This document shows, one piece after another, positions 21,201 through 32,965 of a stretch of DNA of 64,000 bases (position 1 is its first letter; the number at the start of each line of letters is the position of its first letter). The notes under the pieces are model-generated. The model was given only the letters and a program-made list of their open reading frames with translations, ran no database searches and had not been told where the DNA came from. The stretch comes from Anodontia alba. Its lineage: Eukaryota; Mollusca; Bivalvia; Lucinida; Lucinidae. A program made the translations under genes and the position numbers. The DNA lies in the NCBI GenBank assembly GCA_964016985.1, contig OZ024826.1, forward strand, positions 63,556,910 through 63,620,909. Reading direction: 5' to 3'.

Positions 21201-22027
21201 TTTAGCTCACCTGAGCATGGTGCTCAAGGTGAGCTATTTTGATCGCCCTGTGCCAGGCATTCCTCGTGCGTTGTCCATCAACAATTTACTTAAATCACAT
21301 CTCTTCATAAACCGGTGAATGATTTTGAAATAATTTCATAGGAATGTTCTTCGGGCGATCCTTCATCAAAATTGCTAAAATGGTTCCGCTCCACTGAACA
21401 AAATGGCCACCAGAGGTAAAAAATAGAAAAACCTTAAAACAGTGTCTCCTAGGCCAATGGCCCGATTTCAAGAAATGTTCCTTGGGTGACCCTCTACCAA
21501 AATTGCTAAAATGGTTCCGCTCCACTGAACAAAATAGCTGCCAAAGCTAAAAATAGAAAAACCTTTAAACAACATGTCCTAGGCCAATGGCCTGATTTCA
21601 AAATAATTTCACAGAAATGTTCCTTGGGTGACCCTCTACCAAAATTTCTAAAATGGTTCCGCTCCCCTGAACAAAATGACCACCAAAGCTAAAAATAAAA
21701 AACCTTTAAATAACATATCTTCCTAGGTCAATGGCCTGATTTCAAAATAATTTCACAGAAATGTTCCTTGGGTGACTCTATACCAGAATTGCTAAAATGG
21801 TTCCCCTCCACTGAACAAAATGGCCACCAAAGCTAAAAAATTGAAAAACCTTTAAACAACATCTCCTCCTAGGCCAATGGTCCGATTTCAAAATAATTTC
21901 ACAGAAATGTTCCTTGGGTGACCCTCTACCAGAATTGCTAAAATGGTTCCACTCTGCTGAACAAAATGGCTGCCAGAGCTAATCTTAACTCAGGACAGCA
22001 ATCCAGGGCCATCATGGCCTTCTTGTT
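21201..22027 (+). mobile_element. Array element, type D
   Basis: The left end TTTAGCTCACCTGAGCATGG pairs with GTGCTCAAGGTGAGC. Then come about five units of about 150-165 bp with CTAGGCCAATGGCCTGATTT, AAATAATTTCACAGAAATG and AAAATGGTTCCGCTCCACTG. The right end is CCAGGGCCATCATGGCCTTC. It abuts the preceding element without spacer. Confidence 0.82.
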
Positions 22028-22882
22028 AAATGTCTTCTTCTCTGATGAAACATTTTTCAGCAATTTTCACCAGATTTCACATTGGGCTTTCTGTTGAAAG
22101 GGTATTGACAATTTGTTTGAACGGTTCTGCGCCATTGAACAAGATGGCCGCCATGCCCATATATTGTAAAAAACACTTAAATATCTTCTTCTCCAAGATA
22201 GCTTTGAGGCTGAATCTTGGTATATAGCATCGGGGACTCACGTCTACCAATTTTGTTCAAATAATGCTTGTAGGTTGACTTTTGACCGATTTACTGCATT
22301 GTCAAATTTGCGCCCCTATATATTTGTATGGGTAAAATCTGGAAAAATCATTTCCTCAGTGGATAATAAAAACTAATGGCTGAAACTTACAGTGTATGAT
22401 TAAAATAGTAAAACTATTTAGCTACAGTCAAACTTTTGAGGGGCTATCTGCCCTTGCCCTTGGGCTTTAAACATGTATAAAATTGTGAAATCTTTAAATG
22501 TCTTCTTCTCTGAAACAGCTTGAACAGTTTTTACTAGATTTCACATGGGGCCTTCTATCAAAAGGATGTTGACAATTTGTTTAAATTGTTCTGCACCATT
22601 GAACAAGTGGCTGCCGTGCCCATATATGGTAAAACACTCAAAAAACTTCTTCTCCAGAACTAAGAAAGCTCTGAGGCTGAATCTTGGTAATAAGCATCAG
22701 TGACTCAGTCTACTAAATTTGTTGAAATGATGATACAAGGATGATCTTTGACCTTTTTATGGTATGGTCAAATTTGTATCCTGGTTGCTGTGGCAATACT
22801 GGAAGAAGTTGCCTGGCATTTTCAGATATGCAATAGCTGTTTTTATCAGGTGAGTGAATTGTGGCCTTTGGGCCTCTTGTTT
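22028..22882 (+). mobile_element. Array element, type E (left end missing)
   Basis: Two long units of about 465 bp start AAATGTCTTCTTCTCTGA at 22028 and 22497. The right end reads TATCAGGTGAGTGAATTGTG then GCCTTTGGGCCTCTTGTTT. No AGCTCACC left end precedes it; it starts exactly where element D ends. Confidence 0.7.
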
Positions 22883-22906
22883 ATAATAAAATATGTTTGA
22901 TATTTT

Positions 22907-24475
22907 TATGCTCCCCGCTGGGGCATATAGTGTTTAGGTTGTGCTTACGTGCGTACATTATTCTGTATGTCCATATGTACATACATACGTATGTGATCCT
23001 GTTTAGACGCAGGTTAAGATTTTTGTGAGAGGTAGATTTCAGGGTTCCTATTATTGTAGCAACTTGAAATTTGGTATGAGGATTTATGTCCATGAGTACA
23101 ACAGGAATATACAAGAAATTTGTCCAAAGTACACAGATGCCCCTGCCTTGACTTAGGCTAATTAATTTTGCAAGGTTAAGAATTTTTTTTGTAAGAGGTA
23201 GATTTCAGGGTTTCTATTATTGTAGCAACTTGAAATTTGGTATGAGGATTTATGTCTAGAGTACAACAGGAATATACAAGAATCAGGTCACAACTATCCA
23301 TACACCATGGCCAACTGACTTCTGACTTAGGCTAATTTTGCAAAGATTTTTGCAAGAGGTAGATTTCAGGGTTCCTATTATTGTAGCAACTTGAAATTTG
23401 GTATGAGGATTTATATCTATGAGTACAACAGGAATATATTAGAAATGTGTCCAAAGTACACAGATGCCCCCACCTTGACTTTGGCTGATTTTGCAAGGTT
23501 AAGATTTTTGTAAGAGGTAGATTTCAGGGTTTCTATAATTGTAGCAACTTAAAATTTGGTATGAGGGTTTATGTCTGAGTACAACAGGAATATACAAAAA
23601 CCAGGTCACAGCAACCCATACATCACGGTCCATTGACTTCTAACAGCTAATTTTGCAAAGTTTAGATTTTTGTAAGAGGTAGATTTCAGGGTTCCTATTA
23701 TTGTAGCAACATGAAATTTTGTATGAGGACTTGTGTCTTTTAGCACAAAACAAATATACAAGAATCAAGTCAAATTGACCCACATGTTATGATTCACCTA
23801 CTTTGGACTTAGGCTAATTTTGCAAGGTTAAGATTTTCGTAAGAGGTTTTTGTTTGTGTTGAGGTTTTACAGCCCAGTCAACCCAATGGGGTCATGTTGA
23901 GCGCGGTCAGTTCACCTAACCGCACGTTTACTGAGCAGGCTTAGTCCTCTAAGCGGTTAACCAGTATTGTGCACAGTCTTTCGCCAGAAACTGACAACTG
24001 CCCTTCTTGAATCAGCGGAAGGGAGAGAATGACCGTAAAAAATATTTCACGATCAATCTCCATGAAAGAATGTTGCCAACCTCAGCGGGGGTTATTTGTG
24101 TTGAGGTTTTACGGCCCAGTCAACCCAATGGGGTCATGTCGAGCGCGGTCAATTTACCTAACCACACGTTTACTGGGCAGGCTTAGTCTTCTAAACGGTT
24201 AACCAGTATTGTGCACATTCTTTCGCCAGAAACTGACAACTGCCCTTCTTGAATCAGCAGAAGGGAATGACAGCAGAAAATATTTCATGATCCACGTAAG
24301 AATGTTGCCGACCTCAGCGGGGGTCGAACCTGCAACCTCCTGGTCTCCAGTCGGACGCGCATCCAAGTGCGCCACGGAGGCCGGCTTCGTAAGAGGTACA
24401 TTTTAACACATTGATTCATACTGCAATCCCTTTGCACAGTTTTAAGGAGGTACCCAAAGTGGGGGCATCAGTGTA
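22907..24475 (+). mobile_element. Array element, type P, carrying a composite SINE
   Basis: The left end hairpin is TATGCTCCCCGCTGGGGCAT followed by ATAGTG. The units, alternately long and short, include TAAGAGGTAGATTTCAGGG, TATTATTGTAGCAACTTG, AAATTTGGTATGAGGATTT and GAGTACAACAGGAATATAC. The right end may be AAAGTGGGGGCATCAGTG near 24457-24474. The SINE at 23848-24385 sits in a unit. Confidence 0.7.
23848..24385 (-). mobile_element. Composite SINE family 1 (head-body-tail plus headless body-tail)
   Basis: Read on the minus strand, a full SINE with tRNA head (24385 back to about 24094) is followed directly by a second unit (about 24092 to 23848). The second unit begins inside the B box and has its own body and tail. 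One exact 12-bp duplication, TTCGTAAGAGGT, encloses the pair (23836-23847 and 24386-24397), so they may have been inserted together. Insertion of a truncated copy into the tail of the first is the alternative. Confidence 0.88.
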
Positions 24476-24569
24476 CTTTGGACAGATTTTTAGCTTTGTA
24501 TGGGTACTCGGTTATGATACAAACTTAAACAGATACTTGGTCAGACATAGGTTAACCTTATGACATTGA

Positions 24570-25760
24570 CTTGTATGTCATGTTAGCATGAACTTTTTTT
24601 TCTCAGTCAAGTGATTTTACTTTATATTGTGAAGAGTTTTCATGGTCCAGTGATGTTGCCTTATATCTTGAAGAGTATTTCCTGTATAAACACCATACTT
24701 TATGATTATGAGTCAGTATCACACAAAGTTTGACCTCAAAATAAATTTAGATCATAATGACCTATATTTCATTGTCCAGTAATTTTGCCATTTATCTTGA
24801 AGAGTATTTGATTTATAAAGATTACTCTTATGGAGAATGAGTCAGTTTGCCCAAAGTTTGACCTCTAAATAAATGTAGGTTGCAGTGACCTCCATTTCAT
24901 TGTTCAGTGATTTTGCCTTATATCTTGAAAAGTATTTGATGTATAAACATCACACAGATTTTGAGTCAGTATGACCAGAAATTTGACCTCAAAATAAATG
25001 TAGGTCACAGTGACCTACATTCCTTGCTCCAGTGATTTTGCATTAAAGCCTGATGCATATTTGATAACCATACTATCTGATTATGAGTCAGTATGACCTG
25101 AAGTTTGACCTGAAAACAAAATAGGCCATAGTGACCTGTATATCAAGCTACTGTGATTTTGCCTTGTAAGTCTTGAAGAGTATTTGATGTACAAATGCCA
25201 TCCTTTCTGATAATGAGTCAGTATGACCCGAAGTTTGACCTCAAAATGAATGTAGGTCACAATGACCTATATTACACAGTCCAGTTGCCTTATATTGCCT
25301 TAAATCTTGAAAATTATTTCATGTACAATTACCATACTTTCAGATACGAGACATTTGACCGCAAAATAAATGTAGGTAGTCAGTGACCTATATTACACAG
25401 TCCAGTGATTTAACCTTATATCTTGAATATTTGTTGTATAAACATCATACTTTTAGATTATGAGTCCGTATGACCCGAATTTTGACTTCAAATAAAATGT
25501 AGGTCATAGTAACCTATATTTCACAGTCCAGTGATTTTGACTTATGTCTTGAAGATTATTTCATGTGTAAACATCGTACTTCCCGATTATGCGTCACTGA
25601 CTTTAAGTTTGACCTTAAAATAGTTGGTCTCATATATTTCACAGTCCAGTGAATTTGCTTTTATCTTGAAAAGTATTTTGTTTATAAACACCATAATTGC
25701 AGATTATCCTTCAGTATTGCCCAAAGCGTGATTCAGATGAGCTATGCCTTCCATTGACAG
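24570..25760. repeat. Tandem array, about 125-150 bp unit (type Q)
   Basis: About nine units contain CAGTGATTTTGCCTTATATC, TTGAAGAGTATTTGATGTA, GATTATGAGTCAGTATGACC and GTTTGACCTCAAAATAAATG. The same units form part of the element at 30484-31815. Several junctions read AGGTCAnnnTGACCT. There is no recognisable end hairpin, so the array may be the body of an eroded element. Confidence 0.85.
25002..25268. promoter_or_regulatory. Two perfect AGGTCAnnnTGACCT palindromes in the type Q array
   Basis: Exact sites AGGTCACAGTGACCT (25002-25016) and AGGTCACAATGACCT (25254-25268). This is the consensus inverted-repeat-3 estrogen-receptor-type response element. The sequence match is direct; binding is not shown. 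Confidence 0.6.
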
Positions 25761-25849
25761 CTCTTATTTAGATAATCACCAGGTAGTCAGATGGGCTTGT
25801 TCATGTATGATGAGAAATATAGTTAAGAGTTAAGGAGGATAGATACACA

Positions 25850-26060
25850 TTCAGGGGAAACTGTTCTGCTTCCCTTTTGAAAAAGGGTTTTCTCGAAAAG
25901 GCAAGAATTTGTTCCAAAGAGGGTACTCTAAAAGGAAAGAATTTACTCCTTTTGGGACCAGATTCTTTCCTTTTAGACTATACTTCATGTTATAAGAGCT
26001 ATGGTGTGCTGGAAAGCAAACAGGAAGTCGCAAATGTTGTCTCCCTTTTAAAAAATGGCA
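25850..26060. repeat. Dispersed hairpin repeat (GGAAAGAATTTGCTCC family)
   Basis: TTCCCTTTTGAAAAAGGG, AAAAGGAAAGAATTTACTCC and the opposed GATTCTTTCCTTTTAGAC form complementary arms, followed by AAAGCAAACAGGAAGTCGC and GTTGTCTCCCTTTTAAAAAA. This is a relative of 8440, 27425 and 34700. Confidence 0.6.
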
Positions 26061-26253
26061 GACAACCTACCAAGTATGAAGTATCCCCTTATGTTATCCA
26101 AACATTTAGGGTTAAATATAGAAGATATGCAGACTGATCTAGACCTTTGCTGTCCTCATTTTCACAAGAGACCCTTCTCTCATTGTCTGTCTCAAATATC
26201 TGTCTGTAAATAGAAGTGCCAATATCTACAAAAGTGGTTTCATAACAGTCCTT

Positions 26254-27347
26254 GTTAGCTGACCAGGAGCTCAAGGTTAGCATATGGCCCTTTGTTCGTC
26301 GACCGTCTGTTGTTAAAATTTTCTCATTTTCAACATCTTTAGAATGGTAAGTCAGATTGAGCTGAAACTTGGTGGGTGGGCTACATGGAGATTCAGAATT
26401 GTTAAAATGGCCGCCATGGTGGCCATCTTGAAAGTGTTCAAACGACATCTCCCAAATAGTAAGTCAGATTGATCCATAACTTGATGGGAGGCATTGGGGT
26501 GACATGAAGATTCAGAGTTGCTAAAATTGTTCTGTTCTGATATCCAAGATGGCAGTTATGGGGCCATTTTGAAATTCTTCAAACCACATCTCAATCTGAA
26601 TTGTAAGTCAGTTTGAGCTGAAACTTGGTGGGAGGCAACAGAACAACATGGAGATTCAGAACTGCTAAAATCTTTCCTTTCAGATATACAAGATGGCCAC
26701 CATTGTGGCCATTTTGAAAATCTTCAAATGACATCTGCTCTCGAATGCTAAGTTGGATTAAGCAGAAACTAGATGGGAGGCATTGGGGCAACATGGAGAT
26801 TCAGAATTGCTAAAAAAATTTTTGTTACGATATCCAAGATGGCCGCTTGAACATCTTCAAATGTTATCTGCTCCCGAACTGTAAGTTGGATTGAGCTGAA
26901 ACTTGGTGGAAGGCATCGGGGCAACATGGAGATTAGGAATTGTTAAAGTTTTTCGTTGGAGGCCATCTTCAAAAATCTTCAAACTACATTCTGCTCCCAA
27001 ACAGTAAGTCTGAATAAGCTGAAAGTTGGTGGGAGCATTAGGGAGACATGGAGATTAAGAATTACTAAAATCGTTCTGTCTGATATCCAAGAATAGAAGA
27101 CAGGGCAAAAGTCCCTCTTGCAGTATCTTGTGCACAACTTCCTCCACTCTGCACCAATATCTCCCGAATCCTAAGTCGGATTGAGCTGTTCAGAAACTAA
27201 ATGGGAAGCATCAAGGCAACATGCAGATTCAGAATTGCTAAAGGCAATCTTATCTGATAGCCAAGCTGGCCACCATGGCACAGTGTAACATATCATGGTC
27301 AGCCTAATCCAGGTGAGTGATTTCTGGCCCACTTGGACCTCTAATTC
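26254..27347 (+). mobile_element. Array element, type F/G, copy 1
   Basis: The left end is TTAGCTGACCAGGAGCTCAA. Units of about 150 bp carry GAGCTGAAACTTGGTGGGAG, ACATGGAGATTCAGAATTGC and ATATCCAAGATGGCC. The right end is ATCCAGGTGAGTGATTTCTG then GCCCACTTGGACCTCTA. The same family is at 36414-38240. Confidence 0.8.
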
Positions 27348-27424
27348 TTAACAGAGATGGAGTTAATTAAATCTGTAAAGTGTTCATTTTGGTTAAATAT
27401 ACATGTATTGATTTTTGTCTTGAT

Positions 27425-27620
27425 TTAAGAGGTCTGGATACACTTGGTTGATTTTCCACCATCTTCACAAAGACAGCCTTTGGAACTTCCTGTTTGCTTT
27501 CTTAAAAACAAGGCCCCATGTGAATAGAGTCTACTGTAAAAGGAAAGAATTTGCTCCCAACAGGGTAGAGCCCTTTTCAGGAGGGAGGCAAAAATAATTT
27601 TGACAGTTATCTTCCCAAAG
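27425..27620 (-). repeat. Dispersed hairpin repeat (GGAAAGAATTTGCTCC family)
   Basis: In reverse orientation relative to 8440 it includes ACTTCCTGTTTGCTTTC and AAAAGGAAAGAATTTGCTCC, then GAGCCCTTTTCAGGAGGGAG. It has the same layout as the copy at 34700-34885. Confidence 0.6.
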
Positions 27621-28002
27621 AGTGTATAGACCATCTTTAAACATTTATGTGATTTGAATGAACAAACCAGACTAACTGTGTGGTTCAGAATAAAAGTGAG
27701 CCACTCTGATTGTATGTTTCCTAAATGAGAGTCAGTAGACTTAATATTCAGTCTTTGTATGCTCTAGGGCATGCATGTGGCTAATGTATGTATTTGTGAA
27801 TTGCATGAAGGGTTCTGTCTTCAGAATGTTTGTATTATTGATTGAATGACTGAATCCACAATATTTATATTTCAAGTACATGTAATTCCTTAGGTTTGTG
27901 GCACAATTTTATTTTCATTTATTTTTGCAAGTTTGCCTCATTGCTGTACTTGCCCTAAAATTTGAACAAATTCATTGAGCTACCTGTTCATGTTTGTAAA
28001 AC

Positions 28003-28102
28003 AAAAAAAAAACAAAAAAAAACAAAAAAAAAAAAAAAAAAAACAACAAAAAAAAAAAAAAAAAAAAAAAAAAACAACAAAAAAAAAAAAAAAAAAAAAA
28101 AA
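28003..28102. repeat. A-rich low-complexity tract
   Basis: About 100 bases of A interrupted by single C and ACAAC. A lysine-rich frame over this tract is an artefact. Confidence 0.9.
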
Positions 28103-28208
28103 CAGCTTGATGAGCGGCAAACAGTGTTGAGCCAGATGAAATGCCTCATTATGTGGCATCTGAACTGGGTTTACTCTATTTGCTCAAGCCTGTCAGTCGA
28201 AATACTTA

Positions 28209-28457
28209 GGAGTAGATACTGTAGTTTCAAACTTCACTGACCAATAGTTTATTCTTTTAGAGTAGATACTGTAGTTTCAAACTTCACTGACCAATAGTTT
28301 ATTCCTTTAGAGTAGATACTGTAGTTTCAAACTTCACTGACCAGTAGTTTATTCCTTTAGAGTAGATACTGTAATTTCAAACTTCACTGACCAATAGTTT
28401 ATTCCTTTAGAGTAGATACTGTAGTTTCAAACTTCACTGACCAATAGTTCATTTCCT
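28209..28457. repeat. Minisatellite, 50-bp unit, five copies
   Basis: Units start at 28211, 28261, 28311, 28361 and 28411 with AGTAGATACTGTAGTTTCAA and contain TCACTGACCAATAGTTTATT. Copies differ at one or two positions each, so the expansion is recent. Confidence 0.95.
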
Positions 28458-28593
28458 CAGCTGTTGCATTTGCTTTGGCTCTCAAGAAAATGCACTAGCT
28501 GTGGCCCAGTGTTCATTACAGTCACTGCTTCTCATATATGTTTAATCCTTCTTTAAGCACCATACAAAATTTGACTTACTTAATGATGTATTT

Positions 28594-28668
28594 GAGAAAA
28601 TAAGGCTTGACATTTCATGTTGTCTGCTATGCAGGTGATTTGCATGAAATGTCAAATCTTGTTTTCTC
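28594..28668. repeat. Hairpin repeat, ATGAAATGTCAAA family, copy 2
   Basis: GAGAAAATAAGGCTTGACAT near 28594 is opposed to ATGTCAAATCTTGTTTTCTC ending 28668, enclosing a loop of about 22 bases. Confidence 0.75.
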
Positions 28669-28669
28669 A

Positions 28670-29755
28670 GAAAAATATAAAGTTTTAGAATGTTGAGTGC
28701 ACTGCCTTTGAGATTGACACTTTCAGGTAAATATTGACTCTTAAACCACTTCCTTTATAGCATTTTCAAAGAAATTTTAATTAGTGAATGAAAAGTAAAA
28801 TGCTGGCTTTAAAATATTGTATATTTAATTGGCTGCCATATTGATCGATCCAAAGATTGTTCATGATTGACACAGTAAAATAGTTGTACCAGATGAAAGC
28901 ATAATTTAATCGACTGTAAATATGTATTCTTGCCCTTAGTGGTTCATTAATCCACATATTCACCCCTATCAGAACGGTTAGTACTCTAAAATTTGGAACA
29001 TCTTTAATTCATACTTTTTTGGCCTAAGTTTTGCTTTTTATGCAGTTACTTTTTAAAATTCTTTGTGGAATGACAAACAGTGTAAACCCTGATCAGACTT
29101 AGGGTTTAATTCCTTCAGAGATTTCTCTTTGTTATTCTTGAAAAGTTGCTCTGGCATGCACAGTGGAAATGTATGGAATCTTTTCATATTATGCATAAAT
29201 GTTGATATTGTTAAGATGTTGCTGTTAAATAGTGAAAAATAAGAGCCTAGGGATTTATTCCTTTAGAGGTATTTCCCATTATTATTGTTCAAAAGTTGCT
29301 GTGGCTTGACTATATATATAGTGTATGCACAGTGAAATCAATTCATCTCAAAGTATTTGTTGAAGCAATCTGATACTTTGCAGACTCATTACAGACATAC
29401 TGTATTCATGCTCATCCATCTGTATGTCTGTCCATCCATTACATTTTGGTTTCTTGCTAAATAATATAAGAAATCTATTCATATTTTTTGCATAAATGTT
29501 GATATTTGTATTATTGATGAGATGTTGCTGTTACAGCTGAGTAAGAGCCTTGGGGTTAATTCCTTTAGAATTATTTCTCTTTGTTATTATTGAAAAGTTT
29601 ATTTGGCATGACTATATAGTGCATGTGCAGTGAAGTCATCTCAAAGTATTTGTTGGGACAATCTGATACTTTGGAGACCCATTACAGACATATTGAACAT
29701 GTGCAAGAAGAAGAAGGATCTAAAAAGAATCATTTTTGTCAAAATGACAGCTTTT
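28670..29755. other. AT-rich DNA with imperfect direct repeats
   Basis: No gene is seen. Segments such as GATATTGTTAAGATGTTGCTG, TTAATTCCTTTAGA and CTCAAAGTATTTGTTG recur around 29110-29400 and 29490-29680, suggesting an old duplication of about 300 bp. A related stretch lies at 32565-32760. Confidence 0.45.
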
Positions 29756-30483
29756 TATACGCCCTTTTGAAAAACGGGATGTATTATGTTATGGGGTCTG
29801 GCATCCATCCATCCTTCTGTCCGCAAACTTTTTCATTTCCGGCTAACTCCTACAGTTTACATCCTATCAAGCTGAAACTTGGTATATAGTTAGACCATGA
29901 TGTGGAGCAGTGCATATTGTTTCAGGGTTACAGTCCACCAAAAATTAGCAGAATTATGCCCCTTTGAACATTTCTGTAAACTTTTCATTTCCGTTTAGCT
30001 CCTCCTACACTTTACATCCGATCAAGCTGAAATTTTATTTGTAGTTAGACCATGATGTGGAGCAGGGCATATTGTTTAAAGGTTACTGTCCACCAAATAT
30101 TAGCAGAGTTATGCCCCTTTGAAATTTTTTGTAAACTTTTCATTGACAGCTAGCTCTACAGTTTACATCTGATCAAGCTGAAACTTGATTTATAGTTAGA
30201 CCATGATGTGGAGCAGCACATATTATTTCAAGGTTACAGTCCACCAAATATTAGAAGAGTTATATCCCTTTGAAAATTTCTGTAAATTTTTCGTTTCCGG
30301 CTAACTCCTACAGTTTACATCCTATCAAGCTGAAACTTTATAAATAGTTACACGATGATGTGGAGCAGCGCATATTATTTCAAGGTTAAAGTACACCAAA
30401 TATTGGCAGAGTTATGCCCCTTTGAAAATTTTCGTAAACTTTTCGCAGAATATTGTTTAGAGGTAATAGTGTGCAAATTTTAT

Positions 30484-31815
30484 TATACCCCCGGCATACT
30501 TCGTATGCTGAAGGGGTATATAGTTTTCGTCCATTCCGTTAGTCCGTTCGTCTGTCCGTCCGTCCGTTAACCCTTTCTATAACCAAGTTTTACTTCGAAG
30601 TTTTTTATTACTTATAACTCTGCAGCCACTGATCAAAAACTTTTCATATTTGGTATGGAGGTACCTGAGAGGGTTGTGCCCCAGGGCAGGGCTAGAGGTC
30701 AAAATCTAGGATACCCTAATAAAGTAGTATATTGCAGTTTGTTTATACAAACGCTCTCTTATTAAAGAAGGATGGGCATTAGACATGTTTATCACATCAA
30801 CATTCAGTGAAATAAGGTCAATGTTATTGTAACCTTATTTTCATGCTTCGGTGATTTTGACTTTTATTTTGAAGCCTATTTCCTGGATTAATGCCTCAAT
30901 ATAGTAGTATGTTGCAGTTTGTTTATACAAACAACTTCTTAAAAAAGGATGGGCATCAGACATGTTTATCACATCAACATTCAGTGTATTAAGGTCAGGG
31001 TCATTATGATGATATTTTCATGCTCCAGCGATTTTGCCTTATAGCTTGAAGACTATTTCATGGATTAATGTAATACTTGGAATATTGGCTCTGTGTGACA
31101 CCATGATTGACAGCATAACAACTGTAGGTCAGCTTGACCTATATTTCATGGTCCAGTAATTTTGCCGCATATCTTGAATGTTAATTGATGTATGAACATC
31201 ATTATTTGGGATTATGAATTAGTATGGTCCAACAGTTGACCTAAAAGTAAATGTAGGTCATTGTGACCTATATTTCATAGTCCAGTGATTTTATGTTACA
31301 TCTTGAAGACAATTTGATGTTTTACTATCATATTTTGGGATTATGTGACCTATATTTCATAGCTCTGTGATTTTGTCTTATATCTCCCACTGTTTGATAC
31401 CTAAATGTCATATTTACATATAATGACACAGTATGACCCAAACTTTCACCTCAAAGTAAATATAAATCAGTATGACCTATTTTCATGGTCTAGTGATTTT
31501 GCTTAATATCTTTTAGATTATTTAATGGATTAACATCATAGTTGGTACAATGCATCAGTGTGACCATCAGATTAATTTCTCAAGTATATATAGGTCAGTG
31601 ACCTATATTTTATGGCCTAGCAAATTTACTTCATGTCTTGAAGACTATTTACTCCAGGAAAGTTGTACTTGGGATGATAGATCAGTGTCACTCAGAGACT
31701 GACATTGTAAACTATATCTTGCCTTATATCATTGTCATTAACTTTAAAATATTTTATAATTAAGAAATGGCGCTGGCCGGGGGTATTCGTGACCCTCTGG
31801 GCACTTGCTCTAGTT
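30484..31815 (+). mobile_element. Array element, type N (GGGGTATA hairpin ends), nested
   Basis: The left hairpin contains ATACCCCCGGCATACTTCG and TATGCTGAAGGGGTATATAG, then CCGTCCGTCCGTTAACC. The right end has GGCCGGGGGTATTCGTGACC and CTGGGCACTTGCTCTAG. The ends match those of element M at 8930-11352, but the array units are those of type Q (24570-25760). Ends and cargo arrays are therefore recombined between families. Confidence 0.8.
31126..31604. promoter_or_regulatory. Two IR3 and one IR1 nuclear-receptor-type palindromes
   Basis: AGGTCAGCTTGACCT (31126-31140), AGGTCATTGTGACCT (31255-31269) and the one-base-spaced AGGTCAGTGACCT (31592-31604) are all exact. IR3 is the steroid-receptor type, and IR1 is the ecdysone-receptor/FXR type. 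Function is not shown. Confidence 0.55.
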
Positions 31816-32965
31816 TAATAATAGGTATATTTTCTTGCAAATAACTAAAGATATGGCCATATGGGCAAGTTATTTATTTATTTATTTTTTTTATTTTTTA
31901 TTTTTTTTTTTTTTAATCTTCTTTTATTAGATTTGCATGGAAATGATGCCATTATTAAATCTTTATAAATAAGTTTATTAAATGATATAGAATTAGGAAG
32001 CTTGACTAATATCAAAACTTATAAACATAATTCTTTTTTTCAATTTTTTTATTTTTAAATACTCTTCTGAGTTGCCTCCCTTGAAGTACAGAAATAAAAT
32101 CAGTATAAAACAAGTTAAAGCTTTACAAAAATTGCAGTTTTTTTTTTTTGTTTTTTTTTGAGGGGGTGGGGGGGGGGGGGTGTGTGTTTATTTTGTTTTG
32201 TTATTGTATGTTCAGATAATGAAGTATAGGAAAAGCAAATCAGCCAAAGGCTCATATGAGCTTATAGTATAGCCATGCTTCTGTCGTCCGTCCTCCATCC
32301 GAAACCACTTCTCCCTGTTTTCCCTGGAGGGAGAAGTCACTTCTCCCTAAATTTCTGGGCCAGCTTGGACCTTGAGGTTACAGTTCACCAAATATCAGCA
32401 GAGTTATGCCCTTTTGAAAATTTTTTTTTTAATTTTTTTTGTTTCCAATTAACTCCACTTACAGTTTACATCCGGAGCACTGAATTATACAGGAGTCAGT
32501 TTATGTGCTACATCTTATTACTTGCCATGGGCGTATAATGTCTCTGCTTGCGGAGCTCTTGTTTAACTTAGTCATTTTTTGGTAATTCTTTGGGATTTGT
32601 ATGGTCTGAGATAGTGCCTCAAATAGTGCATGCATGGTGAAATCAACTTGTCTCAAACTCAAAATATCTTTGGATACATTCTGATATTTTGCATTGAACA
32701 TGTGCATGAAGAAGTTTGATCTGGAATAAGCCTCTTTAACTATGCCATTTATGTTCATCCATATGCATGTCTGTCTATCTGGATTGGTTTCCCCAGTCAC
32801 GTACAACCTGAAGCAAAAATATAGATTAATAGATTGCTTTTCAGTACCCAGAAGGCAGTCATTACCTTGCAGGGGTATCTAATAAGCACTGCTTATTGAC
32901 ACTTCTTGTTCTTACAACTTTGCATTATTTATAACGAAAAAAAGAAGAAAAATAAAAGTCTACAA

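Larger units (their letters stand above)
29757..32572 (+). mobile_element. Array element, type O, split by a nested element
   Basis: The left end is ATACGCCCTTTTGAAAAACG with GGGATGTAT. The right end is CCATGGGCGTATAATG then GCGGAGCTCTTGTTTAA. Units of about 150 bp carry GGCTAACTCCTACAGTTTAC, ATCAAGCTGAAACTTG, GACCATGATGTGGAGCAG and AGAGTTATGCCCCTTTGAAA. A second array element (30484-31815) interrupts it. T-rich (31870-31915) and T/G-rich (32141-32182) tracts lie between them. Confidence 0.75.

Noticed and set aside
27962..28240. Lysine-rich 92-codon ORF
   Set aside because: It is produced by an A-rich low-complexity tract.
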